A program made the position numbers and the translations under genes. The notes beneath the pieces were generated by a model. It saw nothing but the letters and a program-made list of their open reading frames with translations, made no database searches and was not told the origin of the DNA. Positions 50,752 through 60,083 of a stretch of DNA of 64,000 nt are shown here, one piece after another; the first letter of the stretch is position 1, and the number at the start of each line of letters is the position of its first letter. Source of the stretch: Lederbergia citrea (GTDB taxonomy: Bacteria; Bacillota; Bacilli; Bacillales; Bacillaceae_C); assembly GCF_018343525.1 (NCBI RefSeq), contig NZ_JAGYPH010000002.1:930001-994000 (forward strand), read 5' to 3'.

Positions 50752-51858
50752 ATGAAAAGCGTTAAAGTGGGGATTATTGGTTGTGGAAATATTAGCAGTA
50801 TTTATTGTCAGGCTGGACAAAAATTTGACATTCTAGATATTGTCGCTGTTGCAGACTTAGATTATGATCGAGCAAAAGCGCGTGCTGAAGAATATCAAAT
50901 ACCAAAGGCGTATACAGTTGAAGAACTTCTTGCTGATCCTACTATTGAAATCGTTATCAATCTGACAATTCCGAAAGCACATGCTGAGGTTTGTATTGCT
51001 GCACTTGAAGCTGGAAAACATGTATATGTTGAAAAACCATTGGCAGTCACAAGAGAAGATGGACAAAGACTCTTACATATAGCCGAGGAAAAGGGATTAT
51101 TAGTTGGAGGGGCTCCTGATACCTTTTTAGGCGGAGGAATCCAAACTTGCAGGAAGATAATAGATGATGGAGTGATTGGTGAGGTTATTGGGGCAACTGC
51201 ATTCATGCTGCACTCCGGGCATGAAAGCTGGCATCCTGATCCTGCATTTTTTTATCAAACAGGTGGAGGGCCAATGTTTGATATGGGACCCTACTATGTA
51301 ACTGCACTCATAAATTTAATTGGGCCCATTCGTAGGGTTACAGGATCAGCGAGAATAACTCATGCTGAAAGGACCATCACGAGCAAACCGAAAAACGGCC
51401 AAAAAATTACTGTAGAAGTACCTACTCATATTACAGGGGTGCTCGATTTTGAAAACGGTGCCATTGGAACGATGATTACTAGTTTTGATGTAGCAGGGGG
51501 ATCGAAGCTTCCAAATATCGAAATTTATGGCTCTAAAGGCACCATCATAGTGCCGGATCCAAATACATTTGGCGGTCCTGTTTTACTAAGGAAACATGGC
51601 AGTCAAGAATGGGAAGAAGTACCGTTGACACATGGGTATACAGATAATAGTAGAGGTGTTGGAGTGGCTGATATGGCCTATGCAATTAGAAGTGGCAGAA
51701 GTCATCGGGCAAACGGTCATTTGGCGTTTCACGTGCTGGATGTCATGCATGGGATTCATGATGCATCCGCTAGTAATACTCACTATGAATTAGCAAGTAC
51801 TTGTGAACAGCCAAAGCCATTGCCAGTTGGACTTAAGGAATATACATTGGACGAGTAA
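50752..51858 (+). CDS. Gfo/Idh/MocA-family oxidoreductase 2
   Basis: 368 aa. [20 protein letters not shown] dinucleotide site, EKPLAVT motif (about residues 95-101), [22 protein letters not shown] in the second domain. Start ATG 50752 after AAGGGGG. The stop overlaps the next reading frame; the importer lipoprotein follows 56 nt later, so this is the first gene of a seven-gene unit ending at 58838 (with an internal terminator at 55112). Confidence 0.9.
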   Translation: MKSVKVGIIGCGNISSIYCQAGQKFDILDIVAVADLDYDRAKARAEEYQIPKAYTVEELLADPTIEIVINLTIPKAHAEVCIAALEAGKHVYVEKPLAVTREDGQRLLHIAEEKGLLVGGAPDTFLGGGIQTCRKIIDDGVIGEVIGATAFMLHSGHESWHPDPAFFYQTGGGPMFDMGPYYVTALINLIGPIRRVTGSARITHAERTITSKPKNGQKITVEVPTHITGVLDFENGAIGTMITSFDVAGGSKLPNIEIYGSKGTIIVPDPNTFGGPVLLRKHGSQEWEEVPLTHGYTDNSRGVGVADMAYAIRSGRSHRANGHLAFHVLDVMHGIHDASASNTHYELASTCEQPKPLPVGLKEYTLDE

Positions 51859-51914
51859 TGATCGTAATCTATGAAAATCAAATTCAACTTAAGGCTAAAA
51901 AAGGGGGAATAAAA

Positions 51915-53192
51915 ATGGGGAAGAAAAAGTCATTTTTAAAAATGTTCTCATTAGTGCTTGCAAGTTTATTACTTCTAGTAGGGATAGCTGGATGCTCAAG
52001 CTCGAAAGAAAGCGGAGGAAAAGGTGGAAAAACTAAATTAACGATCTGGCTATGGCCTGGTATGGGTTTTGAAGAACAAATTAAAGAATATGCGAAGGAA
52101 AACGATATCGAGGTTGATATTCAACTTTCTGAATTTGCAGACGTTCACAGTAATTTAACAACAGCATTGGCTGCAGGATCAGGTGCACCAGATATTTCAG
52201 CCGTTGAAGTTAAAGGAATTGATAAAGTAAAAGGAACTCCCGATCATTTTCATAACCTATTAGATTTAGGTGCAGAAGAGGTAAAAGATAATTATTTGGA
52301 TTGGAAATGGCAACAGGCTCTAACACCCGATGGTAAACATTTATTAGGTCTTCCAACAGACATAGGTCCAATGGCGATGGTCTATCGTACTGATGTATTC
52401 GCAGAAGCAGGCCTACCAACTGATCCAGAAGAAGTGACACAATTAATTCAAACTTGGGATGATTTTATTAATGTTGGTAAGGATATTCGTGCAAAAGCAG
52501 GTAAAGCAATGATTCCAAGTGCTGCAAGTCTATACTCAGTAATGGAAGGTCAAGACACGCAAAAATATTGGGATGATAAAGGAAACCTAATTGTTGAGAC
52601 AAACCCGCAGATCAAAAAAGCATTCGACTATGCCGCTAAAGCAGTTGAAGCAAAAATTACTGCTGATGTCGAAGCTTTCTCAACAGAATGGGGAGCAGCA
52701 ATGGAAAAGGGTGATTTTGCAGTACAATTAGCCCCTGCTTGGATGATTGGAAGAATTAAAGAAACAGATACGAGCGGAAAATGGAATATCGCATTAATGC
52801 CTGAAGGTTCAGGTAACTGGGGCGGTTCTTTCTTAACTATTCCAAAAGAGTCAAAAAATCAAGAAGAAGCGTACAAGCTAATTAAATGGTTGCTTTCACC
52901 TGAACAACAACTAGCGACGTTTAAACATTTTGGAAACTTCCCATCTACTCCTGGAATATATGATGATGCTGCTCTCCAAGACGAAACGGACGACTTCTTC
53001 AGTGGTGCACATGTAGGGAAAATTTATGCTGAGGCTGCTAAGAAAGTTACTCCAGTTATTGAAGGTCCAGATTCTATTCTCGTAGAAGAAATCATGACTG
53101 ATGCAGTGACGAGGGTTGAAAAAGGACAGGAAGATGCTGAAAAGAGTTGGAAGACTGCAATGGAGGAGTTAGACAGACAGCTTAATAGATAA
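51915..53192 (+). CDS. Sugar-binding lipoprotein (CUT1) of importer 3
   Basis: 425 aa. Signal MGKKKSFLKMFSLVLASLLL-LVGIAGC with lipobox GIAGC, Ser/Lys linker, then TKLTIWLWPGMGFEEQIKEYAKENDIEVDIQ and the type 1 solute-binding fold. Start ATG 51915 after AAGGGGGA. Ligand unknown; Trp-rich cleft residues (WLWPG, DWKWQQ) fit sugar stacking. Confidence 0.9.
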   Translation: MGKKKSFLKMFSLVLASLLLLVGIAGCSSSKESGGKGGKTKLTIWLWPGMGFEEQIKEYAKENDIEVDIQLSEFADVHSNLTTALAAGSGAPDISAVEVKGIDKVKGTPDHFHNLLDLGAEEVKDNYLDWKWQQALTPDGKHLLGLPTDIGPMAMVYRTDVFAEAGLPTDPEEVTQLIQTWDDFINVGKDIRAKAGKAMIPSAASLYSVMEGQDTQKYWDDKGNLIVETNPQIKKAFDYAAKAVEAKITADVEAFSTEWGAAMEKGDFAVQLAPAWMIGRIKETDTSGKWNIALMPEGSGNWGGSFLTIPKESKNQEEAYKLIKWLLSPEQQLATFKHFGNFPSTPGIYDDAALQDETDDFFSGAHVGKIYAEAAKKVTPVIEGPDSILVEEIMTDAVTRVEKGQEDAEKSWKTAMEELDRQLNR

Positions 53193-53201
53193 TAGTAAAC
53201 A

Positions 53202-53233
53202 TTGAGAGACTGACCTAATGGTTAGTCTCTCAA
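53202..53233 (+). terminator. Leaky hairpin after lipoprotein gene 3
   Basis: TTGAGAGACT-ACC / GGT-AGTCTCTCAA around TAAT, no T tract. Probably stabilises or attenuates the message so the lipoprotein exceeds the permeases. Confidence 0.6.
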
Positions 53234-53263
53234 CAATATAATGATGTCAAAGGGGGCTGCTTT

Positions 53264-54208
53264 ATGAGTGCGGGCGTGGAAGTGGGGAAAAATGTCAACC
53301 GAGTGACTAAAACAAAGAAAAGACATAAGCAAAGTGTAAAGGACACAATCTCTGCATACATATATATCGCTCCTTTTTTTATCTTATTTGGAGTGTTTGG
53401 CGTCTTTCCGATTATTTATACCGGCTTTATTTCTTTTCATAAATGGAATATTCTAGGTGAAAAAACATTCGTTGGCTTTAGAAACTATCAACTTTTATTT
53501 AGTGATCCATTATTTTTAAAGTCTCTCGTTAATACATTTAGTATTTGGATTTTGTCAACGTTGCCACAATTATTTCTTGCTTTAGTTCTAGCATTTATGC
53601 TCAACCAAGCCTTTTTGAAAGGTAAACAATTTTTTAGATTAGCTGTTTTCCTTCCGAATATTACTTCAGTTGTAGCGGTTGCTATTATTTTCTCGGCTAT
53701 GTTCGGTCAACATTACGGTGTTTTAAACTACCTCCTTTCTTTCTTTGGTGTCAGTCCAATAGATTGGAAAGGATCCGTCATGGGGACTTATGTGGCTATT
53801 TCTGCAATGGTTATGTGGAGATGGACAGGCTATAACTCGATTATTTATCTTGCCGCATTACAAAGTATTCCAAAGGAATTATATGAGGCCGCTACGATTG
53901 ATGGGGCGTCTAAAGTACAACAATTCTTTCACATAACAATTCCTATGGTACGCCCTATGATTATTTTTACCGTTATTTTATCTACAATCGGTGGTATGCA
54001 AATATTTGCTGAACCAATGATGTTTGCTGGATCAGGTGGGGGAAGTATCAATCAAGGTTTGACAATTACATTGTATTTATACGAAGAAGCATTTGTCCGG
54101 AACTCATTTGGATATGCATCTGCAATCGCTTGGATGCTATTTTTCATCATCGTAGCATTCTCTTTAGTTAACTTATTTATAACGAATAGAATTAAATCTG
54201 CAGAGTGA
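53264..54208 (+). CDS. CUT1 sugar ABC permease 1 of importer 3
   Basis: 314 aa, six membrane segments; EAA loop YEAATIDGASKVQQFFHITIPMVRPM. FFRLAVFLPNITSVVAVAIIFSAMFGQHYG region typical of CUT1 MalF-type subunits. AAGGGGG site. 13 nt before the partner. Confidence 0.9.
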   Translation: MSAGVEVGKNVNRVTKTKKRHKQSVKDTISAYIYIAPFFILFGVFGVFPIIYTGFISFHKWNILGEKTFVGFRNYQLLFSDPLFLKSLVNTFSIWILSTLPQLFLALVLAFMLNQAFLKGKQFFRLAVFLPNITSVVAVAIIFSAMFGQHYGVLNYLLSFFGVSPIDWKGSVMGTYVAISAMVMWRWTGYNSIIYLAALQSIPKELYEAATIDGASKVQQFFHITIPMVRPMIIFTVILSTIGGMQIFAEPMMFAGSGGGSINQGLTITLYLYEEAFVRNSFGYASAIAWMLFFIIVAFSLVNLFITNRIKSAE

Positions 54209-54221
54209 GGAGCCGGTAAAA

Positions 54222-55064
54222 ATGAATGAAGCGAAGAAAAAGCGATACACCATCGGGGATATTCTTACGTATGTTTTTTTATCAATACTGACCATTTTTT
54301 CGGTCTTTCCATTCTATTGGATGTTTGTCATTGGTTCCAACCAAACAAATGCGATTAATAAATTCCCACCCAAAATGGTGCCAGGGATGAATTTTATTGA
54401 AAATGCATTGAAGGTTTTTGAAAAAATTGATTTTTTAAAGTCAGTATTTAATTCCTTTGTTGTTTCGGGTTTAATTACATTGTCTGTTTTATTCTTTTGT
54501 TCTTTGGCGGGTTTCGCCTTTGCAAAACTTCAGTTTAAAGGGCGAAAGCAACTCTTCATTTTCGTCATTGCTACAATGATGGTACCTGCACAATTAGGAT
54601 TAATACCGATGTATATGATCATCAGTAAATTAGGATGGATCAATTCTCTTAATGCCGTCATTGTCCCTGGAATGGTGAATGCCTTTGGAGTCTTTTGGAT
54701 GAGACAATATATTAGTGCAACTATACCAAATGAATTGATAGATGCTGGGAGGGTGGATGGCTGCTCTAACTTCCGCTTATATTGGAATGTTACGCTTCCA
54801 AGTATCCGTCCCGCAATGGCCACGCTTGGTTTAATCACATTCATGAACGTATGGAATGATTTCCTATGGCCATTGGTTGTTCTAAAAGATAAAAGTGTGC
54901 ATACAATTCAAATTGCACTTAGAACTTTAAATGGTGCTTATTATCAAGATTATGCAATGATTTTGGCAGGTACTTTTATGGCGACTTTACCGATATTGGT
55001 TGTTTTCCTTCTATTTAGTAAACAATTTATCGCGGGTCTTACTGAAGGTGCTGTGAAGAGTTAA
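54222..55064 (+). CDS. CUT1 sugar ABC permease 2 of importer 3
   Basis: 280 aa, MalG-type; EAA loop DAGRVDGCSNFRLYWNVTLPSIRPAM; ends SKQFIAGLTEGAVKS. GAGGAG site. No ATPase gene in the operon. Confidence 0.9.
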   Translation: MNEAKKKRYTIGDILTYVFLSILTIFSVFPFYWMFVIGSNQTNAINKFPPKMVPGMNFIENALKVFEKIDFLKSVFNSFVVSGLITLSVLFFCSLAGFAFAKLQFKGRKQLFIFVIATMMVPAQLGLIPMYMIISKLGWINSLNAVIVPGMVNAFGVFWMRQYISATIPNELIDAGRVDGCSNFRLYWNVTLPSIRPAMATLGLITFMNVWNDFLWPLVVLKDKSVHTIQIALRTLNGAYYQDYAMILAGTFMATLPILVVFLLFSKQFIAGLTEGAVKS

Positions 55065-55111
55065 TCATATAAAAACAATTATACGTACATATGAATAGTG
55101 CGTATAGAATC

Positions 55112-55149
55112 GAGAAAGCGAGTCCGTACGCGGAAGCTTTCTCCTTTTG
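55112..55149 (+). terminator. Terminator after importer 3
   Basis: GAGAAAGC (55112-55119) / GCTTTCTC (55136-55143), then CTTTTG. Only a short T tract, so read-through to the MFS gene is possible. Confidence 0.65.
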
Positions 55150-55187
55150 TTGTCTAGAAAGGGCTATAGAGCTCTAGGAGTGTGTTT

Positions 55188-56357
55188 ATGAAGTCATCTG
55201 GAAGAGTTTTATTTTATATCGTGACAATGATGTACTGGTTTTCGATGTATACATATGTTCCAATTCTTTCTCCGTATGTAGAACATCTTGGCGGGTCAAT
55301 TTTTATGATTGGCCTTGTTGTTGGAAGTTACGGATTTACACAGCTGCTTGTCCGGATTCCTTTAGGGATTTGGTCGGACCGGATTGGTAAGCGCAAGCTG
55401 TTTATTATCGCGGGAATCGCCTGCGCTGTATTAAGCAGTTTAGGGCTGGCTTTGACTACAAATGTTTGGATGATTTTTGGTTTTCGCTCACTAGCGGGTG
55501 TTGCTGCTGCAAGTTGGGTAGCATTTACCGTTTTGTTTGCAAGCTATTTTGAGCCAGATGAAGCACCAAAAGCAATGGGACTTATTAGTTTTTATACAAG
55601 TATGGGACAAATGGCGGCAACAACGATTGGCGGCTTTTTAGCCGAATATATTAGTTGGAGTGCGCCATTCTATATGGGGGCTTTGGTTGGATTAATTGGT
55701 TTGATACTTGCTTTGAAACTCGTAGAAAAACCTGCCGAGGTTAAAAGGAAGCCAGTTGAAGTGAGTGAACTCCTAAAAATGGGCGGAGAAAAGTTATTAC
55801 TGTCTGTTTCATTGCTCGCTATTATCGTGCAGTGTATCACATTTACCACCATGTTCGGCTTTACACCGCTCCATGCTGTAAGCTTAGGCGCGTCAAATGC
55901 CGATTTAAGTATTTTAACTTTATTATCTACCCTTCCCAATGCAATCGCTGGCTATATGAGTGGAAGTTTTTTTGTTCGAAAGTTCGGAGAAAGACGGACT
56001 ATTTTGATTGGCTTTTTAGCTGCAGCCATCTGTACGATCATTCTACCTTTTACAAACAGCTTTATTGTATTAGTCATCACTCAGGCATTTAATGGATTTG
56101 GGCAAGGATTGATGCTTCCTGTTTTAATGGGACTTGCCATTCAGTCAGTGAATGAAGAAAGAAGAGCTTCGGCAATGGGATTTTTTCAGGCGCTATATTC
56201 ACTTGGTATGTTCGGTGGTCCGTTTATCGCGGGCTGGATTGGCGAATGGGCAAGCCTTTCGAGCGGCTTTATCATGATTGGCGGGCTAAGTTTGGTTGGT
56301 GCCATATTAACCCTTAAGTGGATGCCAAATAGAAGTTTCAAACAAAAAATGGGGTAA
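55188..56357 (+). CDS. MFS transporter 2
   Basis: 389 aa, twelve membrane segments; motif A variant RIPLGIWSDRIGKRKLFIIAG between helices 2 and 3. Unrelated in detail to the MFS gene at 49271. Start ATG 55188, 7 nt after TAGGAG. Lies between a sugar importer and a Gfo/Idh gene; may export or import a pathway intermediate. Substrate unknown. Confidence 0.85.
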   Translation: MKSSGRVLFYIVTMMYWFSMYTYVPILSPYVEHLGGSIFMIGLVVGSYGFTQLLVRIPLGIWSDRIGKRKLFIIAGIACAVLSSLGLALTTNVWMIFGFRSLAGVAAASWVAFTVLFASYFEPDEAPKAMGLISFYTSMGQMAATTIGGFLAEYISWSAPFYMGALVGLIGLILALKLVEKPAEVKRKPVEVSELLKMGGEKLLLSVSLLAIIVQCITFTTMFGFTPLHAVSLGASNADLSILTLLSTLPNAIAGYMSGSFFVRKFGERRTILIGFLAAAICTIILPFTNSFIVLVITQAFNGFGQGLMLPVLMGLAIQSVNEERRASAMGFFQALYSLGMFGGPFIAGWIGEWASLSSGFIMIGGLSLVGAILTLKWMPNRSFKQKMG

Positions 56358-56450
56358 TTAAAGGAGTATTGGGTTTTCCGTAGAAAATTGTATAGGGAAG
56401 AGATAGGTCCGGATAGAGACTAAATACGATCGGTTAGAAGGATGTTATTT

Positions 56451-57803
56451 ATGAAAATACAGCAATCTACTGAAAGAAATAGTGTCAGCTTTCGGACATT
56501 GTTCAATTTTTTTATTCCATTAGGAATCTCAGCCAGTCTGGTTACGATTTCACATGTAATCATTAATGGTACGCTGGCTCGAGCACCTAATCCAGCTGTT
56601 GTGATTGCAAGTTATTCTGTCGCAATGAGTCTTTTCGCCATTTTTGAGCGCTGTGCTGTCATATTACGGCAAACATGTGCAACATTGGCCCGTGACAAGC
56701 ATTCTTTTAAACTTGTTTCCCGACTAACCGTTTATCTATTGTCGGCAATCTTACTGCTTAGCTTGATTATCGGTTATTCATCAATAGGCGAATTATTTTT
56801 TTCGCAAATTCTTGGTGTAAAAGAGCATATGCTTGGGCCCACGATGTCCGCGTATCGGGTATTAATGTTTGTAACGATTTTTTCGGGAATCCGCTGTCTT
56901 TTTCAAGGAGTAATCATATCTAACTTACGGACAAAATGGCTGACAATCGGTATGGCGGTCCGGTTAATTGTCATGGCGATCCTTTCTTGGGTGATCTTAA
57001 AAAACGGCTGGATGAATCATGGGTATGTTGGCGCTTATATTTTTTTATCAGGTATGGTCATTGAAGCATTAGTAAGTGTGGTAGAAGGGCGTCAAATTAT
57101 TAAAAAAATGCCTACAAAAAACTCAGACCATCCTATTGTTCATCGCTCTCAAGTGAATAAATTTTACCTGCCATTATTATTAGCATCATTAATTGCCGTA
57201 ATTATTTCACCAGCGATTAATGCTGTCCTTGGGTCGAGTGGCAAGGCTGAAATTGCGATTGCTTCATATGCTATTGCCTTTTCCGTGTTAAATTTACTAC
57301 TCGGTTTTTCATCCTATATCCATCAAATTGTCATTAATTTTTATGAAAAAGATGCAAAAATAGTTCATCGTTTTACCTTGATATTCAGTCTGATACCAAC
57401 ATTTCTATTAGTTGGAATCGCATATTCGCCTTTAGGAGTCTGGGTTCTACAATCTATTATGGGTGTATCAGGTGAACTGTTAAATCAAAGTCTATTAGCT
57501 TTAAAATTTTTCATTATATTTACTCTCTTTTTTCCGTGGCTTGATTATGTAAATGGTGTATTAATGTTAAAGGGACAAACAAAAGTAATGTCGTTCTCGC
57601 AAGCTGGAAATGTAATCGTAACAATCATAGCCTTACTTTGTGTTATTTTCTTTTTGCCAAATGGTGGGGGTCTGATAGGAGCTTTAGCTCAATCAATTGG
57701 TGTGATGACTGAAACGCTGATTGCACTTATTTTTCTGAGGAGATTTTTAAATAAACCGATATTCGGGTTTAAAAAGAAAAAGATTTTTCAACAGGGAGCT
57801 TAA
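56451..57803 (+). CDS. MATE/flippase-like multi-span membrane protein
   Basis: 450 aa, about twelve membrane segments in two similar halves. The N-terminal half starts FRTLFNFFIPLGISASLVTISHVIINGTLARAPNP, like the MatE-annotated proteins of Bacillus, which belong to the MOP superfamily (MATE and polysaccharide flippases). Substrate unknown. The C-terminus is Lys-rich (FKKKKIFQQGA). AGAAGGA site. 18 nt before Gfo/Idh 3, so co-transcribed with it. Confidence 0.75.
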   Translation: MKIQQSTERNSVSFRTLFNFFIPLGISASLVTISHVIINGTLARAPNPAVVIASYSVAMSLFAIFERCAVILRQTCATLARDKHSFKLVSRLTVYLLSAILLLSLIIGYSSIGELFFSQILGVKEHMLGPTMSAYRVLMFVTIFSGIRCLFQGVIISNLRTKWLTIGMAVRLIVMAILSWVILKNGWMNHGYVGAYIFLSGMVIEALVSVVEGRQIIKKMPTKNSDHPIVHRSQVNKFYLPLLLASLIAVIISPAINAVLGSSGKAEIAIASYAIAFSVLNLLLGFSSYIHQIVINFYEKDAKIVHRFTLIFSLIPTFLLVGIAYSPLGVWVLQSIMGVSGELLNQSLLALKFFIIFTLFFPWLDYVNGVLMLKGQTKVMSFSQAGNVIVTIIALLCVIFFLPNGGGLIGALAQSIGVMTETLIALIFLRRFLNKPIFGFKKKKIFQQGA

Positions 57804-57821
57804 GCGAAAGGGGTTTTCACT

Positions 57822-58838
57822 ATGGCTGAATTTAAAGTTGTCGTTGCCGGGTGCGGTGGGATGTCTCATTCCTGGATTGAATACGCGCTCACACGAAAAG
57901 ATGCGGAAATCGTTGCATTGGTCGATTTATATGAAGAAACGGCTAAAAAAACTGCCGAGAAATATGAGTTGGATTGCCACACATATACAGATATTAAGAC
58001 AGCGATAAAAGAGACAGGGGCAAATCTTGTATTTGATGTAACGGTTCCTGGTAGCCATAAAGAAATAACGGTTACAGCACTATCATTGGGCTGCAATGTT
58101 TTCGGGGAAAAGCCAATGGGTGAGTCAACAGTTGACGCAACTGAGATGCTTAAAGCCGCAAAAGAATCAGGAAAAAGTTATTCAGTCATGCAAAATAGAC
58201 GCTATAACAAGCAAATTAGAGCATTCCGGGATTTAATTCAATCTGGTCAAATTGGCGCTCAAGGTTTAATAAGTGCAGATTTTTTCCTTGGACCGCATTT
58301 CGGCGGGTTTAGAGAAGAAATGGCTAGTCCACTGATTCTTGATATGGCGATCCACACTTTTGATCAGGCAAGATTTATTTCCAATGCGAACCCGGTATCT
58401 GTTTATTGTCATGAATTTAATCAGGCAGGTTCATGGTATAAAGGAAATGCTTCAGCAATCTGCATATTTGAAATGGATAACGGCGCTGTTTTTAATTATC
58501 GTGGTTCATGGAGTGCTGAAGGCGCACCGACATCGTGGGAATCGGCATGGCGAGTAACGGGAAGTAAAGGAACAGCCATCTGGGATGGAACAAATGCTCC
58601 ATATGCAGAAATCGTCAAGCATACTGCCGAAACGCCATTTTTGAATGACTTTCAGAAAATAGAAGCAGACCTTACATGGGACGGCAAAGATGGACATTTT
58701 GGCTGCCTGGATGAAATGTTTGCAGCATTAATTGAGGGCCGAAAAGCTGAGACGGATTGCACAGATAATACTCATAGCGTTTCAATGGTATATAAAGCGA
58801 TTGAAAGTGCACAAACAGGTAAAAAAGTTTTCTTCTAA
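57822..58838 (+). CDS. Gfo/Idh/MocA-family oxidoreductase 3
   Basis: 338 aa. FKVVVAGCGGMSHSWIEYALTRKDAEIVALVD binding site, GEKPMGES motif (about residues 96-103) and the histidine-containing LILDMAIHTFDQARFIS. Closest in form to dehydrogenases acting on sugars or inositols. Third family member in the island, with little similarity to the other two outside motifs, so it probably uses a different substrate or step. Confidence 0.9.
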   Translation: MAEFKVVVAGCGGMSHSWIEYALTRKDAEIVALVDLYEETAKKTAEKYELDCHTYTDIKTAIKETGANLVFDVTVPGSHKEITVTALSLGCNVFGEKPMGESTVDATEMLKAAKESGKSYSVMQNRRYNKQIRAFRDLIQSGQIGAQGLISADFFLGPHFGGFREEMASPLILDMAIHTFDQARFISNANPVSVYCHEFNQAGSWYKGNASAICIFEMDNGAVFNYRGSWSAEGAPTSWESAWRVTGSKGTAIWDGTNAPYAEIVKHTAETPFLNDFQKIEADLTWDGKDGHFGCLDEMFAALIEGRKAETDCTDNTHSVSMVYKAIESAQTGKKVFF

Positions 58839-58874
58839 TATAGGTGAGTCTTATTTGGTTCTCAAATATTCTTA

Positions 58875-58990
58875 ATTGGTAGTAAATTTCTAATAATCGG
58901 TAGTAAAAGGACGACAACCGGTAGTAAAGTGTTAATAATCGGTAGTAATTAGCCAAGGATCGGTAGTAAAGTCCTCATAATCGGTAGTAA
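58875..58990. repeat. Array of six 11-bp boxes at an exact 21-bp period
   Basis: The box (A)ATCGGTAGTAA occurs with GGTAGTAA starting at 58878, 58899, 58920, 58941, 58962 and 58983, always 21 bp apart. The 10 bp between boxes differ each time. First box ATT and third ACC instead of ATC. Lies between the convergent ends of Gfo/Idh 3 and the AraC gene. No coding role is evident, though one frame repeats a 7-residue YYRL unit. Confidence 0.92.
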
Positions 58991-59039
58991 CTACTCCTAC
59001 TCCATAACCCGGAGAAAAAATAAGGGAGTACAATCCCCC

Positions 59040-59927
59040 TTAATCTGTAACGATATGAGTAACTGGAACGGTATGTCTGCTTTGGCGAAATTGGCCGGGG
59101 GACATGCCGATTTTTTTATGAAAGACTTTGCTAAAATAATTTCCATTAGAGTATCCAACTTGAGTAGCAATTTCTTCAATGGATAGTTGGGATACGTGAA
59201 GTAATTCGATCGCTTTATCAATCCGAATCTTTGTTAAATACTTAAGCGGGGTCATCCCCGTTACTTTGTGAAACAGCCTTGTGAAATGATATTTTGATAA
59301 TCCCGACGCTTCAACCATATCATCTAGGCCAATTGGTTGGTCATAATGTTTTTGAGCATAGAAAACGGCTTTGGAAATCTGCTCAGGCCACTTTTCGGAG
59401 GAAGCACCGATATTTTGAGCAAAGCGATATAGTTCCATGATAAAAGAGTACCCTAAGGCGGACGCATGATAAGCGTCGGTTATTTTTTTCTCATAAGCCT
59501 CTTGCAAGATGTTTAATAATAATCTTATAGGTGGAGATTCAGGAGGAAAAGATATTACATGGCCTATTTTGTCGTTCATAAACGTAAAGGCCTTTTGCGC
59601 TTCATAGCCAAATAAGGTTATGTGTACGAATTCCCAGTAGTTGCTTTCCTTAGGAAGAAAATATCGATGTTCACTTGGAATCTGAACAAGAAATGCTTGT
59701 CCTGCAGACAAAGGATGCATTTTTCCATCAACCTCTATCATTCCTTTACCAGATAGGGTGTACTGAAACACACATCTTCCAATCTCACTGCGCTTTAAAC
59801 CATTCCAATCATATGAAGGAGAAGTTGTTTGCCCCCCGCCAATGGAATGCAGACCGACTATATGCTCTTGATGCTCTCCTTTAAAAAAGAAACCAAATGT
59901 TTCGTCCTTCTTATTTTGCTTGAGCAA
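59040..59927 (-). CDS. AraC-family transcriptional regulator
   Basis: 295 aa. An N-terminal cupin-like sensor domain (about 20-150: GKGMIEVDGKMHPLSAGQAFLVQIPSEHRYF) and C-terminal double helix-turn-helix (about 190-287: IGLDDMVEASGLSKYHFTRLFHKVTGMTPLKYLTKIRIDKAIELL... IEEIATQVGYSNGNYFSKVFHKKIGMSPGQFR). Divergent from melA, like MelR/MsmR, so likely an alpha-galactoside-responsive activator. TTG start after AAGGG. The activator role is inferred from layout. Confidence 0.92.
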   Translation of the reverse strand: MLKQNKKDETFGFFFKGEHQEHIVGLHSIGGGQTTSPSYDWNGLKRSEIGRCVFQYTLSGKGMIEVDGKMHPLSAGQAFLVQIPSEHRYFLPKESNYWEFVHITLFGYEAQKAFTFMNDKIGHVISFPPESPPIRLLLNILQEAYEKKITDAYHASALGYSFIMELYRFAQNIGASSEKWPEQISKAVFYAQKHYDQPIGLDDMVEASGLSKYHFTRLFHKVTGMTPLKYLTKIRIDKAIELLHVSQLSIEEIATQVGYSNGNYFSKVFHKKIGMSPGQFRQSRHTVPVTHIVTD

Positions 59928-60002
59928 TAATTTACCCTTCTTTCATTTGTTTTTACCATTGCGAGACAACAATTTAACCCTTATGATTAATATATCAAGT
60001 AA

Positions 60003-60057
60003 AGCAGTTTTTTGCTAATTTGTATTATATGGCATTGAAAGAGCAATAAGTTGCTAA
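60003..60057. promoter_or_regulatory. Twin AGCA-N6-TGCTAA motifs between araC and melA
   Basis: AGCAGTTTTTTGCTAA (60003-60018) and AGCAATAAGTTGCTAA (60042-60057), start-to-start 39 bp, each a small inverted repeat with a shared AA. Candidate AraC-type binding sites; the second sits between the likely -10 and the melA ribosome site. Confidence 0.45.
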
Positions 60058-60083
60058 AAATTTATAACTGGAGGCAATTGAAT

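Noticed and set aside
58672..58956. Minus-strand frame with repeated YYRL units
   Set aside because: By-product of the 21-bp period; overlaps the end of a clear Gfo/Idh gene.
58875..58990. CRISPR array
   Set aside because: Repeats are only 11 bp and spacers 10 bp, with no cas genes; far outside CRISPR dimensions.
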